From Hofstenia miamia (taxonomy: Eukaryota > Xenacoelomorpha > Acoela), in the NCBI GenBank assembly GCA_004352715.1, contig SCFE01000024.1, positions 182,184 through 246,183 of the forward strand: DNA of 64,000 bases, read 5' to 3'. The position numbers and the translations under genes were made by a program. The stretch's first letter is position 1. Every line of letters starts with the position of its first letter. The notes beneath the pieces are model-generated. The model made no database searches. It was not told the DNA's origin and worked only from the letters and a program-made list of their open reading frames with translations. Shown here in pieces: positions 1 to 12,559 of the stretch.

Positions 1-31
<31 letters not shown>
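1..31. repeat. (AT)n microsatellite at window edge
   Basis: Pure AT dinucleotide run that starts at or before the window edge and directly precedes the Penelope-like element. The other two Penelope copies in this window also lie next to AT runs. Confidence 0.95.
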
Positions 32-33
<2 letters not shown>

Positions 34-35
<2 letters not shown>

Positions 36-1330
36 GAGCAAATATGAATTATTGAAACCATACATCCCGAATAAGTACAATTTAAAAGATTCATTTCACT
101 TCATTAATAAATTAAAATCAGTATATGAAGGAAATAAATCTGCTAAATATCTCGTAAGTTTTGATGTTAAACCACGTTTTACGAACATTCCAGTAGAAAA
201 AACAATCAATCATATTCTTGCCAATATTTCTGCAGATAAACTGGATATTTCTCTGGAAACATTAAAATATTTACTCCATTCAGCATGTTTAAATACATCC
301 TTTCTATTCAATTCAAAAATATATAAACAAATTGAGGGTATGGCAATGCGATCACCCCTTGGACAAACAATTGCTGTTTTTGCGAAGAAAATTATCGAGT
401 CATCATTTAAAAATGACGAATTTATAGCATATTTTTGGTATGTGGATGACATATTTGCTATTTTTACTGACAAAATCAATGTTGAAGACTTTTTTAGAAA
501 TTTAAATAAGCACTTAGATGAAATAAAAAATAACAATAGCCAATTAAATTTTCTTGATGTAACTGTCATAAACATGAACAATAAATTCGAAACAAACGTG
601 TTTTTGAAGAAACAAATACTGTTTTATGCATTCCTTTTTGAATATATTGTGAAGACCGACACAAAAAGAATACAATAAAATGCCTCTGTGATCGAATTAT
701 AAATTTATCATCAACCTATAGAAATATAACACAATCACTAGATTTACTTTTTGAGCATCTTAAGCAGAATAGCTATCGCCACAAATGTATTAAAAAGATT
801 GTAAATGAATGCTTCTCTAATCAAACATTTAACAAGATTATTCGAAATTAAAACGAAGATCGGTGAAAAATCTATTAGAAATTACCATACATTAAAACAT
901 CTGAAAGAACCCTAAAATCAAAGCTTAAAATGCTTAACAAAGATCTAAAGAAGAACCAAAGATCTAAAGAGAACCATAATAACACCAATTTTTAAATCAT
1001 TAAGAACATCTGATATTATCAAAAATAAGGACACTCTTGAATTAGACTTGATTTCATCCTTAGTTTATGAATGCAATTGTGACGATTGTCAAAAATCGTA
1101 CATTGGTGAAACTAGTTGTCATTTACATACAAGAGCAAGTGAACATGTTAAGGAGCACCTAAGATCGGAAATATTTCTCCACAAACATCAATCAAGTCTA
1201 ACAAATTTTAAAATTTTAAAAAGAACAAAGAATTAAAAATAATGGAGGCTCTTTACATTAAGAACAAAAATAAAGAGCAATTAATTTATAATCAACTAAG
1301 TACTAACATGCTAAAAATGTTTTAAGTGCA
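34..1330 (+). pseudogene. Penelope-like retroelement, decayed copy 1 (RT + GIY-YIG)
   Basis: Remains of a Penelope-like element (PLE), a retroelement whose polyprotein carries a reverse transcriptase and a GIY-YIG endonuclease. The first open stretch (34-678) shows RT blocks in order: FDVKPRFTNIPV, then GMAMRSPLGQ (usual GMAMGSPLG, Gly replaced by Arg), then the catalytic YVDDIF. The frame breaks after 678. A second open stretch (1048-1236) carries the endonuclease start, with paired cysteines (CNCDDC) followed by YIGET. The 5' part of the RT is missing, frames are shifted and the connector at 680-1047 is full of stops, so the copy is dead. The trailing sequence to about 1375 resembles the flank before the ribozyme of the 12.6 kb copy, but the ribozyme core is absent. 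Confidence 0.85.
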
Positions 1331-1906
1331 TGCATATTTATAGTTTTAATGTACACTAGGTTTCTTGAAAATATTTTTGTGTTGCATTTTTTGATATTAT
1401 CTGATTAAAAATTTCAAAAAAATTGAAGTTGCAATTTTAATTGCTGTTTTGCAATAGTAGCAAAACATGACACTAAGAAAAAATGCAAAATTTTAAAATT
1501 TTGATGTAAATATTATTTGTTGTAATTTAGGAGCTATCATTTAGCGTGGAAATACAAAATAATAAGTAGTGAGGTAGTTATTACTAAATTGAATTATTTT
1601 TTAAAATAATACTTTCTTGTTCACACTAATTGGAACAGTAATTATTACTCCTTGAGAAGTATTTGACACAAAAATTCTAAGAACGACACTGTGGAAAAAA
1701 CAAGCATTCCTATATCTGGAAATTGGCATGAATTATCAACCTAAATGAATTATCTGTTTGTTGTTCCTAGTAATTCGATATTTAAATAAAAAAATTAAGC
1801 ATGTCAATTTGTCCATAGAATGTTTGTATGTTTCAAAAAATGTAGGACTTTTTATAATTATTTAAATTTATTTATTATAACTTCTTTGCTAGTGCACACT
1901 ATTTAG
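1331..1906. other. No gene seen; AT-rich stretch before GPCR exons
   Basis: Stop-rich AT-rich DNA. It was searched for a GPCR first exon like the one at 4817 and none was found. It is presumably intron of the GPCR gene, invaded on its left by the Penelope copy. Confidence 0.5.
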
Positions 1907-4009
1907 ATCGAAGGAACAGCTGCGTAAGAAATTTGGTTCCATTGCCAAATTGATGCTTTCGTTGTCTGTTGTAGATTTCATGACATGTGCATTAATGATT
2001 CCAATGTATTTATTTCGAGAAGCAGTTGCGCCATTCTTGGAATATCCTATCTTATGTCAAATAGGTACTAGTACGTATATATTCTGGGCATTTGGGGGTA
2101 CATCAGGAAGTCATCTTATGTTTATATCACTTGACAGGTACAGATCATCTTTATGATTCACTATCATATTTATATTCACTTAGTTTAGGGTTTTGTTTTA
2201 AGATATCCTGACATCATTCTTTGAAGATTTCTAAAATTTAGTTATAGGAAACTACTTCTTGTTTTTATTTAGATATTTTGCAATATGTCATCCGCTTTTC
2301 CATCGAAAACATTGGAACAGCAGTTTTATCTCCTTTATTTTAATATGTCTTGCGTATTTTATGGGATTTGGAGTCAGTGTCTCCTATTTCTTGTTCATTT
2401 ATAAAATGAGAGGTGAGTAAATAAATTTGCTTATTATTCAATTTTTTACATTTATCAAAGTTTTTTAATACAGGATGTTGATGTATATATTGCCAGTAGT
2501 ACCTGAAATCTTTTTAAGTCATAAACATTGTAATTTATGATACAAATGTTCTATCTTTTGAATATACATGTACAGTGAACTAAAACAAAATTCCTTGAAT
2601 TGAATAAAGTGAGTAATGAATTGATATGTTATAAATTTTGCTGTGTTGTTATTCTTAGGTTGACAAAAGATAGAAATCTACCTGTAATTAACGTCTATAT
2701 CTGTCCTGCATAATTTATGTTCTCTCTTGTTTAAAAAGATGAAATAGAAATTTAGTAATTAAAGTAGATTTAATGTTTTTTCTGTATTTCTTAAAACTAA
2801 TCTAAACAATTATGCCCAAATTATAATTGTAATTAATTGGATGAATTCATTTTAAGAAAAGTGATCTAGAACAAATTTGTTATCTCTTTATAGCTGCATA
2901 TTGAATTGCATATTTTGCAATAATTTAGTTTTACAACTTCCAATTCAATATTTAAAAATATCAAACAATGGCTGTCATAGCTACCTGGTATAATGCATAT
3001 AATAAGACAAAATATATTTACATAAACCTCTAAGAAATTAATTTCAAGCACTTAGATGGTGAATGCTTGATGGACAATGAACTTTTTGCAGAATGGAGAT
3101 CATATCTTGGCTGGCATCCATTTTTGATTGATTTTTGTTTACCAACATCCTGCATGATGGTGCTATATACATTAATTTACCTTAATCTAAGGCGAAATGC
3201 ATCAAATAGTGGAAAAGCTGCTGCAAAAGGAAGTAAGGCAGTGATTCGGACAGCATTTGTGGTCAGCTTTGCATATTGTAACATGACGAATTTTAAAATT
3301 ATAAAATTTAAAATTTTTGATTTTTTTTTAATATTGTAATAGGAACAAACTTATTATTTTATAAAAAAAATAAAATCGCAGTTATTTAAAATTTACTTAC
3401 TTTCTTGCAAACCGACCAGACTTGGTTACCGGCCGGCTCCGGTCAAAATTTAAAAAAATTACCAGCTGTTTACAGCTAAAATAATTCCCCACTATCCGCA
3501 CTTGTCAAACTAACCGTTTTAATCAAATTTTACAAATAATAATGTTAAAAATTCCATATATTTAAATTTATGAATTATAGATATAAACAAAAATGATATA
3601 TTACACTATAGTTTTTTTTAAGTATTGCTGTTAATTTCACAAACTATTGAAGGGATGAAGTTATCTACGACTTCGTTCAGTTCTTCTGATCATGCTAACC
3701 TTACCAGCTTGTGCGCTACTCTGGATATTTTTTTTGGTTATTGAAGATTTGTTTAATTTGCTAATCGTTTTTTACATTTAGACAGCCTTTACCTACATTG
3801 CCTGTGTCGCTCCAAACAAAATAATGTGGTGGCTACATTGCTTATACATTTGGGAGGTCAGCTTTGAGGAATGGCCAATTTATGCCACGCATGTTCTTGT
3901 GGCTCTAAACTCCTGTTGCAACCCAATCATCTATACTTTTAGCATTAAAACATTCAGAACAGAAATGTTTCAAATTTTGAGGTCATTGTTAAGTTGTAAA
4001 AAGACCTGA
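1907..4009 (+). CDS. Class A (rhodopsin-like) GPCR, exons 2-5, partial
   Basis: Seven-transmembrane receptor of the plasma membrane; ligand unknown, layout typical of class A receptors. Exons read: 1907-2137 (after TTTAG; TM2, extracellular loop, LCQIG cysteine, TM3, ending SLDR), 2273-2412 (starts YFAICHP, completing the DRY motif across the intron; TM4), 3056 to about 3261 (second extracellular loop with a Cys, TM5, third loop of small and basic residues, start of TM6), 3782-4009 (rest of TM6, TM7 with NPIIY, short tail ending CKKT and a stop). Splice phases agree at the first two junctions. The third donor is uncertain: GTCAGC at 3262 keeps phase and gives a plausible TM6, while GTAAC at 3278 does not keep phase. 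The exon carrying the N terminus and TM1 is not upstream in the window. TM6 has CVAP where many receptors have CWxP. Confidence 0.8.
3340..3781. other. Last GPCR intron with a GC-rich insert
   Basis: Intron sequence. Around 3415-3440 there is an unusually GC-rich patch (GGTTACCGGCCGGCTCCGG) in otherwise AT-rich DNA, possibly a remnant of a small repeat. No coding signal was seen. Confidence 0.35.
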
Positions 4010-4816
4010 AAAAATTGTAATGCAAGCCGCAATTAACAAATTATCACAAATTGAAATAGTCTTGTGAAATGAATCTGTACAGGTGAATGTTATGCATTTG
4101 TAAAATATATTTGCTTTCTGTTCATATTTACATGTCTTTCCAGCTTAAATATGAATTTATATACTTATTGTACATCATGTAGCTCTTGAAATGGATTTTG
4201 GCCATTTTGAAATAAGTTTTCAATCTCAATAACAAAGGTGTAAATAAGGAAACCAAAAACGTTCACTATATAAGTAGGTCATTATAGAGGGACTTCAACA
4301 AAAAAATGGGCATTTTAAAATGTTGAGTATAAAAACATTTAAACGTAGAAGCACACTACTATATTTATACATATATATATATATACTTAACTTTCACTAT
4401 ATTTTTATTTAATTTGTTAGAACATATTTTTCAAAAAATTAATAATTATTACTGGCTCACAATTTCTAAGATTTTATAATTGCTTCGAAATTATTTTTAT
4501 TTTGCAAGCCTTTATTATACATTTTTTAAATAAATTTTATACTTGATAATAATCTTTCAGACGTTTGATTAATAACAATTTTGCAAGTAAGCGCTTTAAA
4601 CCAGATTTCACCATCATATTTTAAATTATCCAATGGCATTGATCAGCTCTAACGTTTGCTGAAAATAATGATGATTGGATAAAAATGTCCTATCAAAACT
4701 ATCTTGCCAAATTCTTATATAAATGTTGAATTCTACACTTTGTTTTAAATAGTGTCCAAAGGTAACTATTTTAGCTTCTAATTAGCTTTATAATTCTGTA
4801 GTTATATTTAGAGAGC
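4010..4816. other. GPCR 3' flank; no further gene seen
   Basis: Presumed 3' UTR and intergenic DNA following the GPCR stop, with a short AT run near 4370-4385. No ORF of note on either strand. Confidence 0.5.
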
Positions 4817-4956
4817 ATGCTAAATTCCACAAACACTGATGATGGGTGGTTTTCATTAATCAAATCCGATACATTCTATCAAATTTCGTTAGTTACCTAT
4901 GCATGTGTCATTGTTCTCGGCATTTTGGGAAATGGTATCAGTATCTATTTATTAAG
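4817..4956 (+). CDS. Orphan first coding exon of a GPCR (N terminus + TM1)
   Basis: ATG at 4817 opens a 46-codon stretch: a short N terminus with an N-glycosylation sequon (NST), then a hydrophobic segment ending LGNGISIYLL, the TM1 signature of class A receptors. It ends in a clear donor (AAG/GTAAGG) with two bases over. The first exon of the upstream receptor gene (1907) needs exactly two bases, and joining in that phase would put TM1, loop 1 and TM2 in normal register. So this is a first exon of the same receptor family. It lies downstream of the exons it should precede, which points to a tandem paralogue whose other exons are not visible in the following 15 kb, or to a scaffold ordering error. 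Confidence 0.65.
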
Positions 4957-5736
4957 GTAAGGTCTTGACTCTACTGTAATCTTTATTAAGATGTAGTTTT
5001 CCTACAAAACAGTGTGGATCAATAACTTTGATATAAACTTCAAAATCTGCAGGTTTCTTAAAAATTGGTCAACAGGTTTTTTGTTTTCCCATCAATAAAA
5101 AATTGATTATTTTCATTATTGTACAATAATACCAGTTGGAAAATTCTGAAGTTGTAGAAATGATCTGGTCACACTTAAATTGTAAGGAGTATTTAGTATT
5201 AAAACAATATTTCTCAAATTCCAAACAATATTTTTGCAATACATTTTTAAATTTGACAATGCTAATTGAGTTAACTAAATTCAGCATTGAAATTAATGTT
5301 TTTAAGTAAAAAATTCCATTGGTATCACAGGTTAATTTTTTGAAGTGAATTGCAGTTGCTCTACATCTCGTAAGTAGCATTATGTTTTGTTAATATCAAT
5401 GTAACTTATTATGAAAATTTATCTTAAAGATTTGAATGTAAACTGAAATTGGCAATGAAATCCTCAGAAAAAATTACTAGCAAAATTACAATATCAGTCT
5501 AAGTTATTAGTGTAAAGTCATCAATAAACAAAATATTTAGGAAATTGTGTAGTAGATTGCTTATTTTATGTTTATATATCTAGTGTGCTATTTATTAGCA
5601 GATAAATTCATTTGTAATATTTAGAATTGAGCAAATCTCAATCTCAGGATCACAGAATAGATTAATTGGCAGAATAACCTTTATTTAACTTTATAGTCTT
5701 CTGCTTATGCAAATTTTGCAACAATTTAGTGTTAAT

Positions 5737-5788
<52 letters not shown>

Positions 5789-6192
5789 ATTATACAAATT
5801 TGTAAATAAAGTTGAACAATGTATTTTTTGAATGCTTTGATTTAAATCATCTTAGAAGCTTGGAAACTAGCCATTTATTTGATAGAAAAAAATTTTATAT
5901 ATTTATTAGAGCAACTGAAAAGAGTGCTGCATAGCAAATTATGTAAATGCCTAAGAGCAAGCAGGGAACAATATGAAGTGTTTTTCAATTTTTATTAGAC
6001 CAAAATATATTTTAATGGAATTATTGTTAAGGTCAGGAATATTACCTACTAAATTATAAATAAAAAACTTATTAGAAAGACTTCTTAAAATATATTATAC
6101 TATTACATTAAATTTAAACTACATTATAAGGTGAAATTAAATAAATTTTGAAAATTTATTAAATACAATTTTTTATATTTTAATATTGTAAT

Positions 6193-6224
<32 letters not shown>

Positions 6225-6349
6225 CTAAATTTGCTAAAATCCAGCAATCTAATAGATTGCTTACCATCACCCTTCTTTCTGATTGCAGATAGTACGTAGC
6301 CACATTTATAAATGTCTGATTTGGAAAACGAGGCCTACGGTGAGCTCAC
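4957..6349. other. No gene seen; intron or intergenic, contains (AT)n
   Basis: Follows the orphan GPCR exon. No matching TM2/TM3 exon is found. It holds a long (AT)n run at about 5740-5785 and another at about 6196-6226. Confidence 0.5.
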
Positions 6350-6725
6350 TTAACCCTATTTCCACTAGATACCGGCAACCTTAAACTTTACGGCGCATCT
6401 GGACAGGACTCATATACATTGTCTAGAAAAAACAAAATATCGCAGAGTAGTTGTTGTTTTTATGGGCATCTGAATACTAAGTATGGAAATTATTTGAATA
6501 TTTTTACAAAAATCTCACTTCTCATTGAAAAAAATATATTTGCATGCAATTCAGGGGTAAGCAATACTTTAGCACATATCTAATCATTGAATGAACCTGC
6601 CCTAATCCTTAGATGTGTCAATGTAAAAACATTTCCTCATTTGTTTACAGGCTTGTATAAAATTGTTCAAAATGAGGACAAATCTGTTTATTACGTAAAA
6701 GTGAAACTAGTGGAAATAAGGTTAA
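6350..6725. mobile_element. piggyBac-like MITE with TTAA target duplication
   Basis: A 368-bp non-coding element (6354-6721) bounded by near-perfect 15-bp inverted repeats, CCCTATTTCCACTAG at the left and CTAGTGGAAATAAGG at the right (one mismatch). It is flanked by TTAA on both sides (6350-6353 and 6722-6725). TTAA duplication and TIRs beginning CCC/CCT are the hallmarks of the piggyBac superfamily. No transposase is encoded, so it would have to be moved in trans. A decayed piggyBac transposase lies at 18.8-19.4 kb, but a link between the two is unproven. Confidence 0.8.
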
Positions 6726-8131
6726 GGATTGGTCGACTATAAAGCAATACCTCAATAAAATATCACTGCACGACTAAGCATTTTGAATCTTCAACCGGAT
6801 CGTTAAATATTTTAATCGCACACAATAATCATATTTTGTTTCTTGTCTAACTACTGGCAATATATTTCTTACAAATATTTTAAATATCATTTTAGAAATA
6901 TCCTTACTTTTTTATTTCGCTTTTCAAAATCTGCGCAAGTTAAACAGCACTCGAACTTATTTCTTTTAAATGATTTGATATTTCACCTTATAGAATCCAA
7001 TCCAGAATGAAAATTCTAAATTTACAAATTTAAATATTGTCACTGGAGAAACTTTTCAGCAAAACTATATTTTCTATTTCATTTCTGCTAGCAAAATGTA
7101 GCTTAAGAAACTGAAGATTTCCCTTAGTCTTCATATGGTACAAATCATTTTCATAAATGGAAGAAGTTTGTAAATTGCTATTTTAGATGTACAATATAAG
7201 CAGAAAGTATTCGAGTGGTTCCTAAGCCCAACTTAAATTCGATTAGGGATCCAGCCCCTTTGTATTACGGTTTAGAGTGCATAATTTTCTTTGTTGAAAA
7301 ATTAAGTTTGGTAAATTATAATATAGAAATTCAGTAATCAAATTTTGATTCCCTCGTTAATTTTTTAGAAGTTCAGCGCTGAGTATCGTTATTCTTAATA
7401 CAATACTGTTTGTTTTCATTAGAATTCCAATTATTTCTTAGTGACTAAAAATAGAAAGCAGAAAGCATGTTACGCTTCAAGCATTTAGATTATTGAATAT
7501 CAAGTTTGTGCTATGTAATGCTATGGGGTATTCTATAAAACTATATAAAGCACATATATGCGTCAATGTACTAGAAATAGTTTGAAATCACTAAACAAAA
7601 AATATACTAGTCTTTTATATTGAGCAATTTATATGAAAACACTAGTTATAGTAATTAAGTTAGTAATATCTATTATCTTGTTAAGACCCAAAGTTTACAC
7701 TCCTGCTATTCTATATTGACAGATTCAAAAACATTGCCATTCATTTCTACTTTTAAAAATATTCATACAATAGGTCACGTTATTTTACAATATGAGTAAA
7801 AATTTAAAAAAGTTTATAACTAAGGGCTATTTGAGGAAAACCATAAAAATTGTAAAATTTTGTTAGAGATTAGACAAAATAAAATGCGCAGTCGTATTCA
7901 GCTTTAAAATGTCCACTTGAAGCCATATGACAGCTCTACCATTCCAATGTTCGACAACCTTTATATATATATATATATATATAAGCAAACTGAGCTCCTT
8001 AATAATATTTGATTGTGACGATAGTCTTAAAAATCTATTTCGATTCGTTACCATCATTGTCAGCTTACAAAATATGCTGTAAATAAATTTACAATTTACT
8101 ACACTAAATATAAATTATCTTATTATATACA
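6726..8131. other. No gene seen
   Basis: AT-rich sequence without coding signal. A short (AT)n run lies at about 7962-7984. The minus-strand ORF at 7863-8057 contains translated microsatellite and is not credible. Confidence 0.5.
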
Positions 8132-8341
8132 CTTAGAATAAATATCAAGTCATCATGCTTTGTTGCCGATTTAATAATTTACCCTTTGTTCTTTCATATA
8201 TATATATATATATATATCTATTTTCGGATGTTTAGTTCTTATTAAAATTTTAAATTGATCTTCCTTAGTTTGATGGTGNCTTAGAATAAATATCAAGTCA
8301 TCATGCTTTGTTGCCGATTTAATAATTTACCCTTTGTTCTT

Positions 8342-8379
<38 letters not shown>

Positions 8380-8450
8380 CTTCTGCTATTTTTGAATGAT
8401 CAGTTCTTATTAAAATTTTAAATTGATCTTTCTAATTTCTGAATTCAGAT
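8132..8450. repeat. Two diverged tandem copies joined by a single N
   Basis: The stretch starting at 8134 (CTTAGAATAAATATCAAGTC) recurs at 8280 directly after a lone N at 8279. Both copies run into an (AT)n tract and then the same motif GTTCTTATTAAAATTTTAAA, with differences in AT length and several bases. The N join suggests two alleles or contig ends placed in series rather than a true tandem duplication. Confidence 0.7.
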
Positions 8451-9060
8451 GACTTTTTAAGTGCTTATTAGATCTTATTCCCAGATGTCGTTTAGTTTCA
8501 CCGATATATGATTGATCGCAATCATTACATGTGTATTTGTAGACTAGGGGTGAAAATAGTTTTTTTGGGATATTGTCTTTGTTACGAAGTATATCCTTTG
8601 TTTTAAATGATGTAAAATTCGGGTTGATCTTAGTAATTTTTAGCTTTGTATTCAGACTTCCCATTATTTTTTTGAATTTCTCACATATACTTCAATTTTA
8701 GTTTCTTTGTTTGTATTTTTCCTATCTTGATGGTTTTCTTTGCTGTAATCATTTTCAAATACATTATCTGGAATATTTTTTTTTAAATATTATGAGGATA
8801 TCCATTTTGTTCTAAGATGCTAAAAATTTGATTAAAGGCATTAACTGTATGTTCACATGTCGAACAGATTTTATATGCTCGATCAAATAATGCCAATCAA
8901 AAAAAATACATTGTGACTTAGAATTTGCTCAACTGTTGCATGTTTAGTGTTGCATTTACGTAAAGTCTTGGAATAAGTTAAATTGGGCCTCCATTACATA
9001 ATTTGAATGAGAAAACGCAAAATATATTTTGATTTTCATCTAAAAAATCATTTTGTGTAA
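8385..9060 (-). pseudogene. Penelope-like retroelement, decayed copy 2
   Basis: Minus-strand PLE fragment. From high to low coordinates: an RT C-terminal stretch near 8800-8900 (DRAYKICS then NGYP, a pattern usual in the thumb/connector of PLE and related RTs), then the endonuclease region at 8410-8664 with CNDCDQSYIGE, the cysteine pair and GIY-YIG-type start, plus the conserved basic residues after it. Stops and frame changes separate the two parts. The 3' end runs into the (AT)n tract near 8350-8377. No ribozyme core is visible beside it. Confidence 0.75.
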
Positions 9061-12000
9061 ATTCATTTCTCGTAGCTTGCATGTAGAGCAGGAATGTATA
9101 ATGTATTGTCTGTGGTAGGGCTAGTACCGAGCACGGACAAAGGTTTACGACACGGACTTCTATACTACATGCACGGGTCGAGCATTAGTGCTCCTAATAT
9201 AGAGTTGTTGTTCGATGATAATAATTCTTAAAACCACTTCTTTGAAGTTTATAGTTGAATTATATCAATTTTCTATACAAGGATTCTATATATGTGTATA
9301 TGTATTTTGTGTAACACAAACCTATATAAATTTATGGCAGAAATTATAGCATTTTACATAAAATATTGAACTAAGCCACATAAAACTAATGATCTTCATA
9401 CACTCTAAAGAGTTCCATTTTACAGTCATGTTCTGATAATTGCATTAATTGTTAAAATTATAGTACTTACATACATTCATTAAAAAAATTTCTTGTTTCT
9501 AATAAAAAAATATCTTGCAATTTTATGAAATTAATCAAAGGAATTTCATCTTAAAATACAACACCTGAGTGATTAATCTTTTAAAATAGTACTTTCGAAA
9601 TTACACTTTAAAATCAAGAATTAGTGTAATAGTTAAGAGATCTAGAAAATAATATTTTCGAAAAAAATAACTATTAATGACACACAAAGCAAAGTCATTT
9701 CTTTGTGACAGTGGCAGTGCAAGATTTCACCAGTGTTGTATAAATTCCATGTTCACAATCTCCCAAAGCAGGCACAAAATTTATTTTATGCAAATTATTT
9801 AAATAAATTTGATGAAATTCATTTATATATATGTGTTAGCAATTTGCAAATAAATGCGGATTTTGTTGACTTAATTAAATGTACATACATATTTTTGAAT
9901 AAATATATGTATAGATGCTTGTACTTAACTAATTACTAACTCTTTTTTGTAATGTAAGAAGCGCAAGTTGTTAACTACCATATCGCTTAAATGGAATTAA
10001 TGTATTATATTTATTATACAATGTCATACAAGCACTGCAGTGTAGTGATTATTTAAATTATTTTCATACAGTTTGATGTGTTGTCAATTATTTTCATGAG
10101 GTTTGATGCAGGATTTGTCAATGAATTGACAAAATTAGTTGATAAATATACTGGAAACGGAACTTCACGATGACTTTATAGTTATGAAATTCAAATTCTC
10201 TGTAATGTTACCAAAAGTGCTTAATTTGGTTTTTGCTCTTACTTCATTCATCCTTGTTATGACAGTTTAAGAATGCATGTAAAATAGCATAATACTTGAA
10301 TGTTTTCTTGTTGCTTCAAGCTATTATATTTGAATTACATTTAGCTAACTGCATAGCGGGCTTAGGATACGGGCACGGACAAACCTACGGGCTATTTTTA
10401 TGGGTACGAGCTGTACCCTGCTGCATTGCTATAATATTTACCAAAAGACATTATTTAAAATTCATAACTTTAAGCGATTATAATATTGACGTAGAATACA
10501 TTCGGAAGATTACAGTGAAGTCAAGTTTTACGGCTTTGACATAAAAATATTATCATTGTTAAGATATAATTAATAACTCTATGTGGGAATGCGTTTTCAT
10601 TTTTATACCTGATCTTTTTTTCAAATTGCGAACTCTTTAGCAATCGATTTTTAATAACTAAAAGTGTTTTTCTCAAATTAAATAATGCAATGCGAATGTA
10701 TATATTAGAAATACGTGTTTTTAAAGTTCTTTGCTGAACTAAATATCTTAATAAATTATATAAATTATAGACATACACTTTAAATGAAATTCAAACGAAT
10801 ATTTTAAATAAATTCACATAAATGTTGATCTGTAATATTTTACAATATTTACATTATTTATAGAGACAATTATATTGACAATATTCATGTTTACTATTTT
10901 ACATACTATAAAAATTTACAATTTTTATAGAAATTAATAGTTTCGAGATGAGATCTTCTCCCAGTTCAAGCAGAACATTTTTATTTGAAGTTTTGTAGGA
11001 TCTGATTATTATCTCAGCATCATGATGCCGGGTTCTGGCTGAATATGTTTTTTGAACATTTTTTAAATTATGTTGATTGTAGAATATGGCCATTAATTCA
11101 ATATCGTAATGACGGGTTCCGGCGAATATTTTAAACAGATGGATCATTGCTTGAGTGTAAGTAGAGAATGATGAGAAATCATGAATTATTCAAAATCTAC
11201 TGCTTGTATTGGCTTAAACTATGTGGAATCGCTTTCCAACATAATTAAACATCTAAAAACTGTGCTGTGCCATGCTGTGCTGTGCCTTGACCAACTTCTA
11301 TGGAATATGAAAGCATCTGAAACTCACAACTAATTTTTTTACAATTTTCCATTCATAATATTTTAAATGTTAGTTCATGTTCAATAATACAACTGATTCT
11401 TAGAAATAGATTTGCATTGGAGGGATTGAAAAACCAATTAGCTGTCATGGCGCTGTTATGAAGTCACCTAAGTGATGCTACAAATATTGCCCCACATCCC
11501 ATGCTCACTGTTTTGTTATGAAAAGGGCCTTAATTAATTTTATGCATTGTTATTAACAGGTGTAGCAGTAAAGACAAGTTTGTATCTAAACTACATTTGT
11601 TTGTTATTGTTCTTGCATATAAATAACCCTACATATAAACATAAATTCCTATGTGAATGCATAACAAAAGATGCTGTAGGTACTAAATCTCAAATACTTC
11701 TTTTGGATTTTAGTTTTTCTTTGAATGATTGTTTAAATATGTCTTAAAACACATAATAATATTTGTTATCTCTCATGTTAGCATTTAGAAAACAATACTT
11801 TTATAAGCAATTAGGGATAATGTATTATAATTAATAACAAAATTTTTATTAGAATTTAAATACATATTAAATCATAGATATTAATTTATGTATGTAATAT
11901 TTCTAAAAAAATTGTACTTGAACCATATTAATCAACAAGAATTATTAAAATATAAATCATTTGAAAAGGCTTTCAGAAGATATATGACGGTAGTGTTCAG

Positions 12001-12559
12001 AGATGACAGGCCTGCAAATCTGGCAGGCCCAAGATGATAAAAATTTTGACCAACATTTTGTTATAGCTGTACCATATATCTGATTTTATTGCTTTACTAT
12101 GGTATGCTTCAACTTAGTTGCAGATTTTGCAATAATTCTTGAATCAAACTTTCTCTAAATGCCCAAAAGTAATAATATTATATTAATAGGCTTAAATAAT
12201 CTTAACTAGAAAGAGATATTAAATAAATTCTAATTTGATATAAACTTATTGTTGAAATCCAAGATGAGATTGCTAATATTTTTGCAGGAGGCTATTCATT
12301 TTTTGAATGTATCACATATACATATTTAGCTAACATTCCAATATACTAGTCTAAGCTTATGATGATAATAGTAATACTCATTAAGAAATTGCATCCAAAA
12401 AAGTACAATTTTACAAAAAGTATTTTCAGTTACAGCTAAATATTAAATACTGTTTTGAATTATACATTCCCAAATCGCAAATTTCCATAGATTAAAATAC
12501 ATATATCTCATAAAATGAAGTATATTAACAATATCAATTGAATATTTCCTAAATTTTTA
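9061..12559. other. No gene seen; two GC-richer patches
   Basis: Long gene-poor stretch. Two patches stand out against the AT background, 9113-9200 and 10340-10430; they share GCACGGACAAA and may be relics of one repeat. Another local oddity is a two-fold repeat at 11005-11125, described separately. Other ORFs are short and show no family motif. Confidence 0.45.
10899..11147 (-). other. Short ORF with a twice-repeated peptide
   Basis: An 82-codon minus-strand ORF containing AGTRHYDIE and, 28 residues later, ARTRHHDAE. Several of the differences between the two copies are at third codon positions (CGT/CGG, GAA/GAG). No family is recognised and there is no obvious start context, so it may be a chance ORF over a DNA repeat. 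Confidence 0.25.

Noticed and set aside
210-581. Minus-strand ORF of 123 codons
   Set aside because: Antisense shadow of the Penelope reverse transcriptase, which shows clear RT motifs on the plus strand.
10296-10544. ORF with a hydrophobic start and Gly-rich stretch
   Set aside because: Overlaps a GC-richer patch shared with 9113-9200, so more likely a repeat relic; no family motif.
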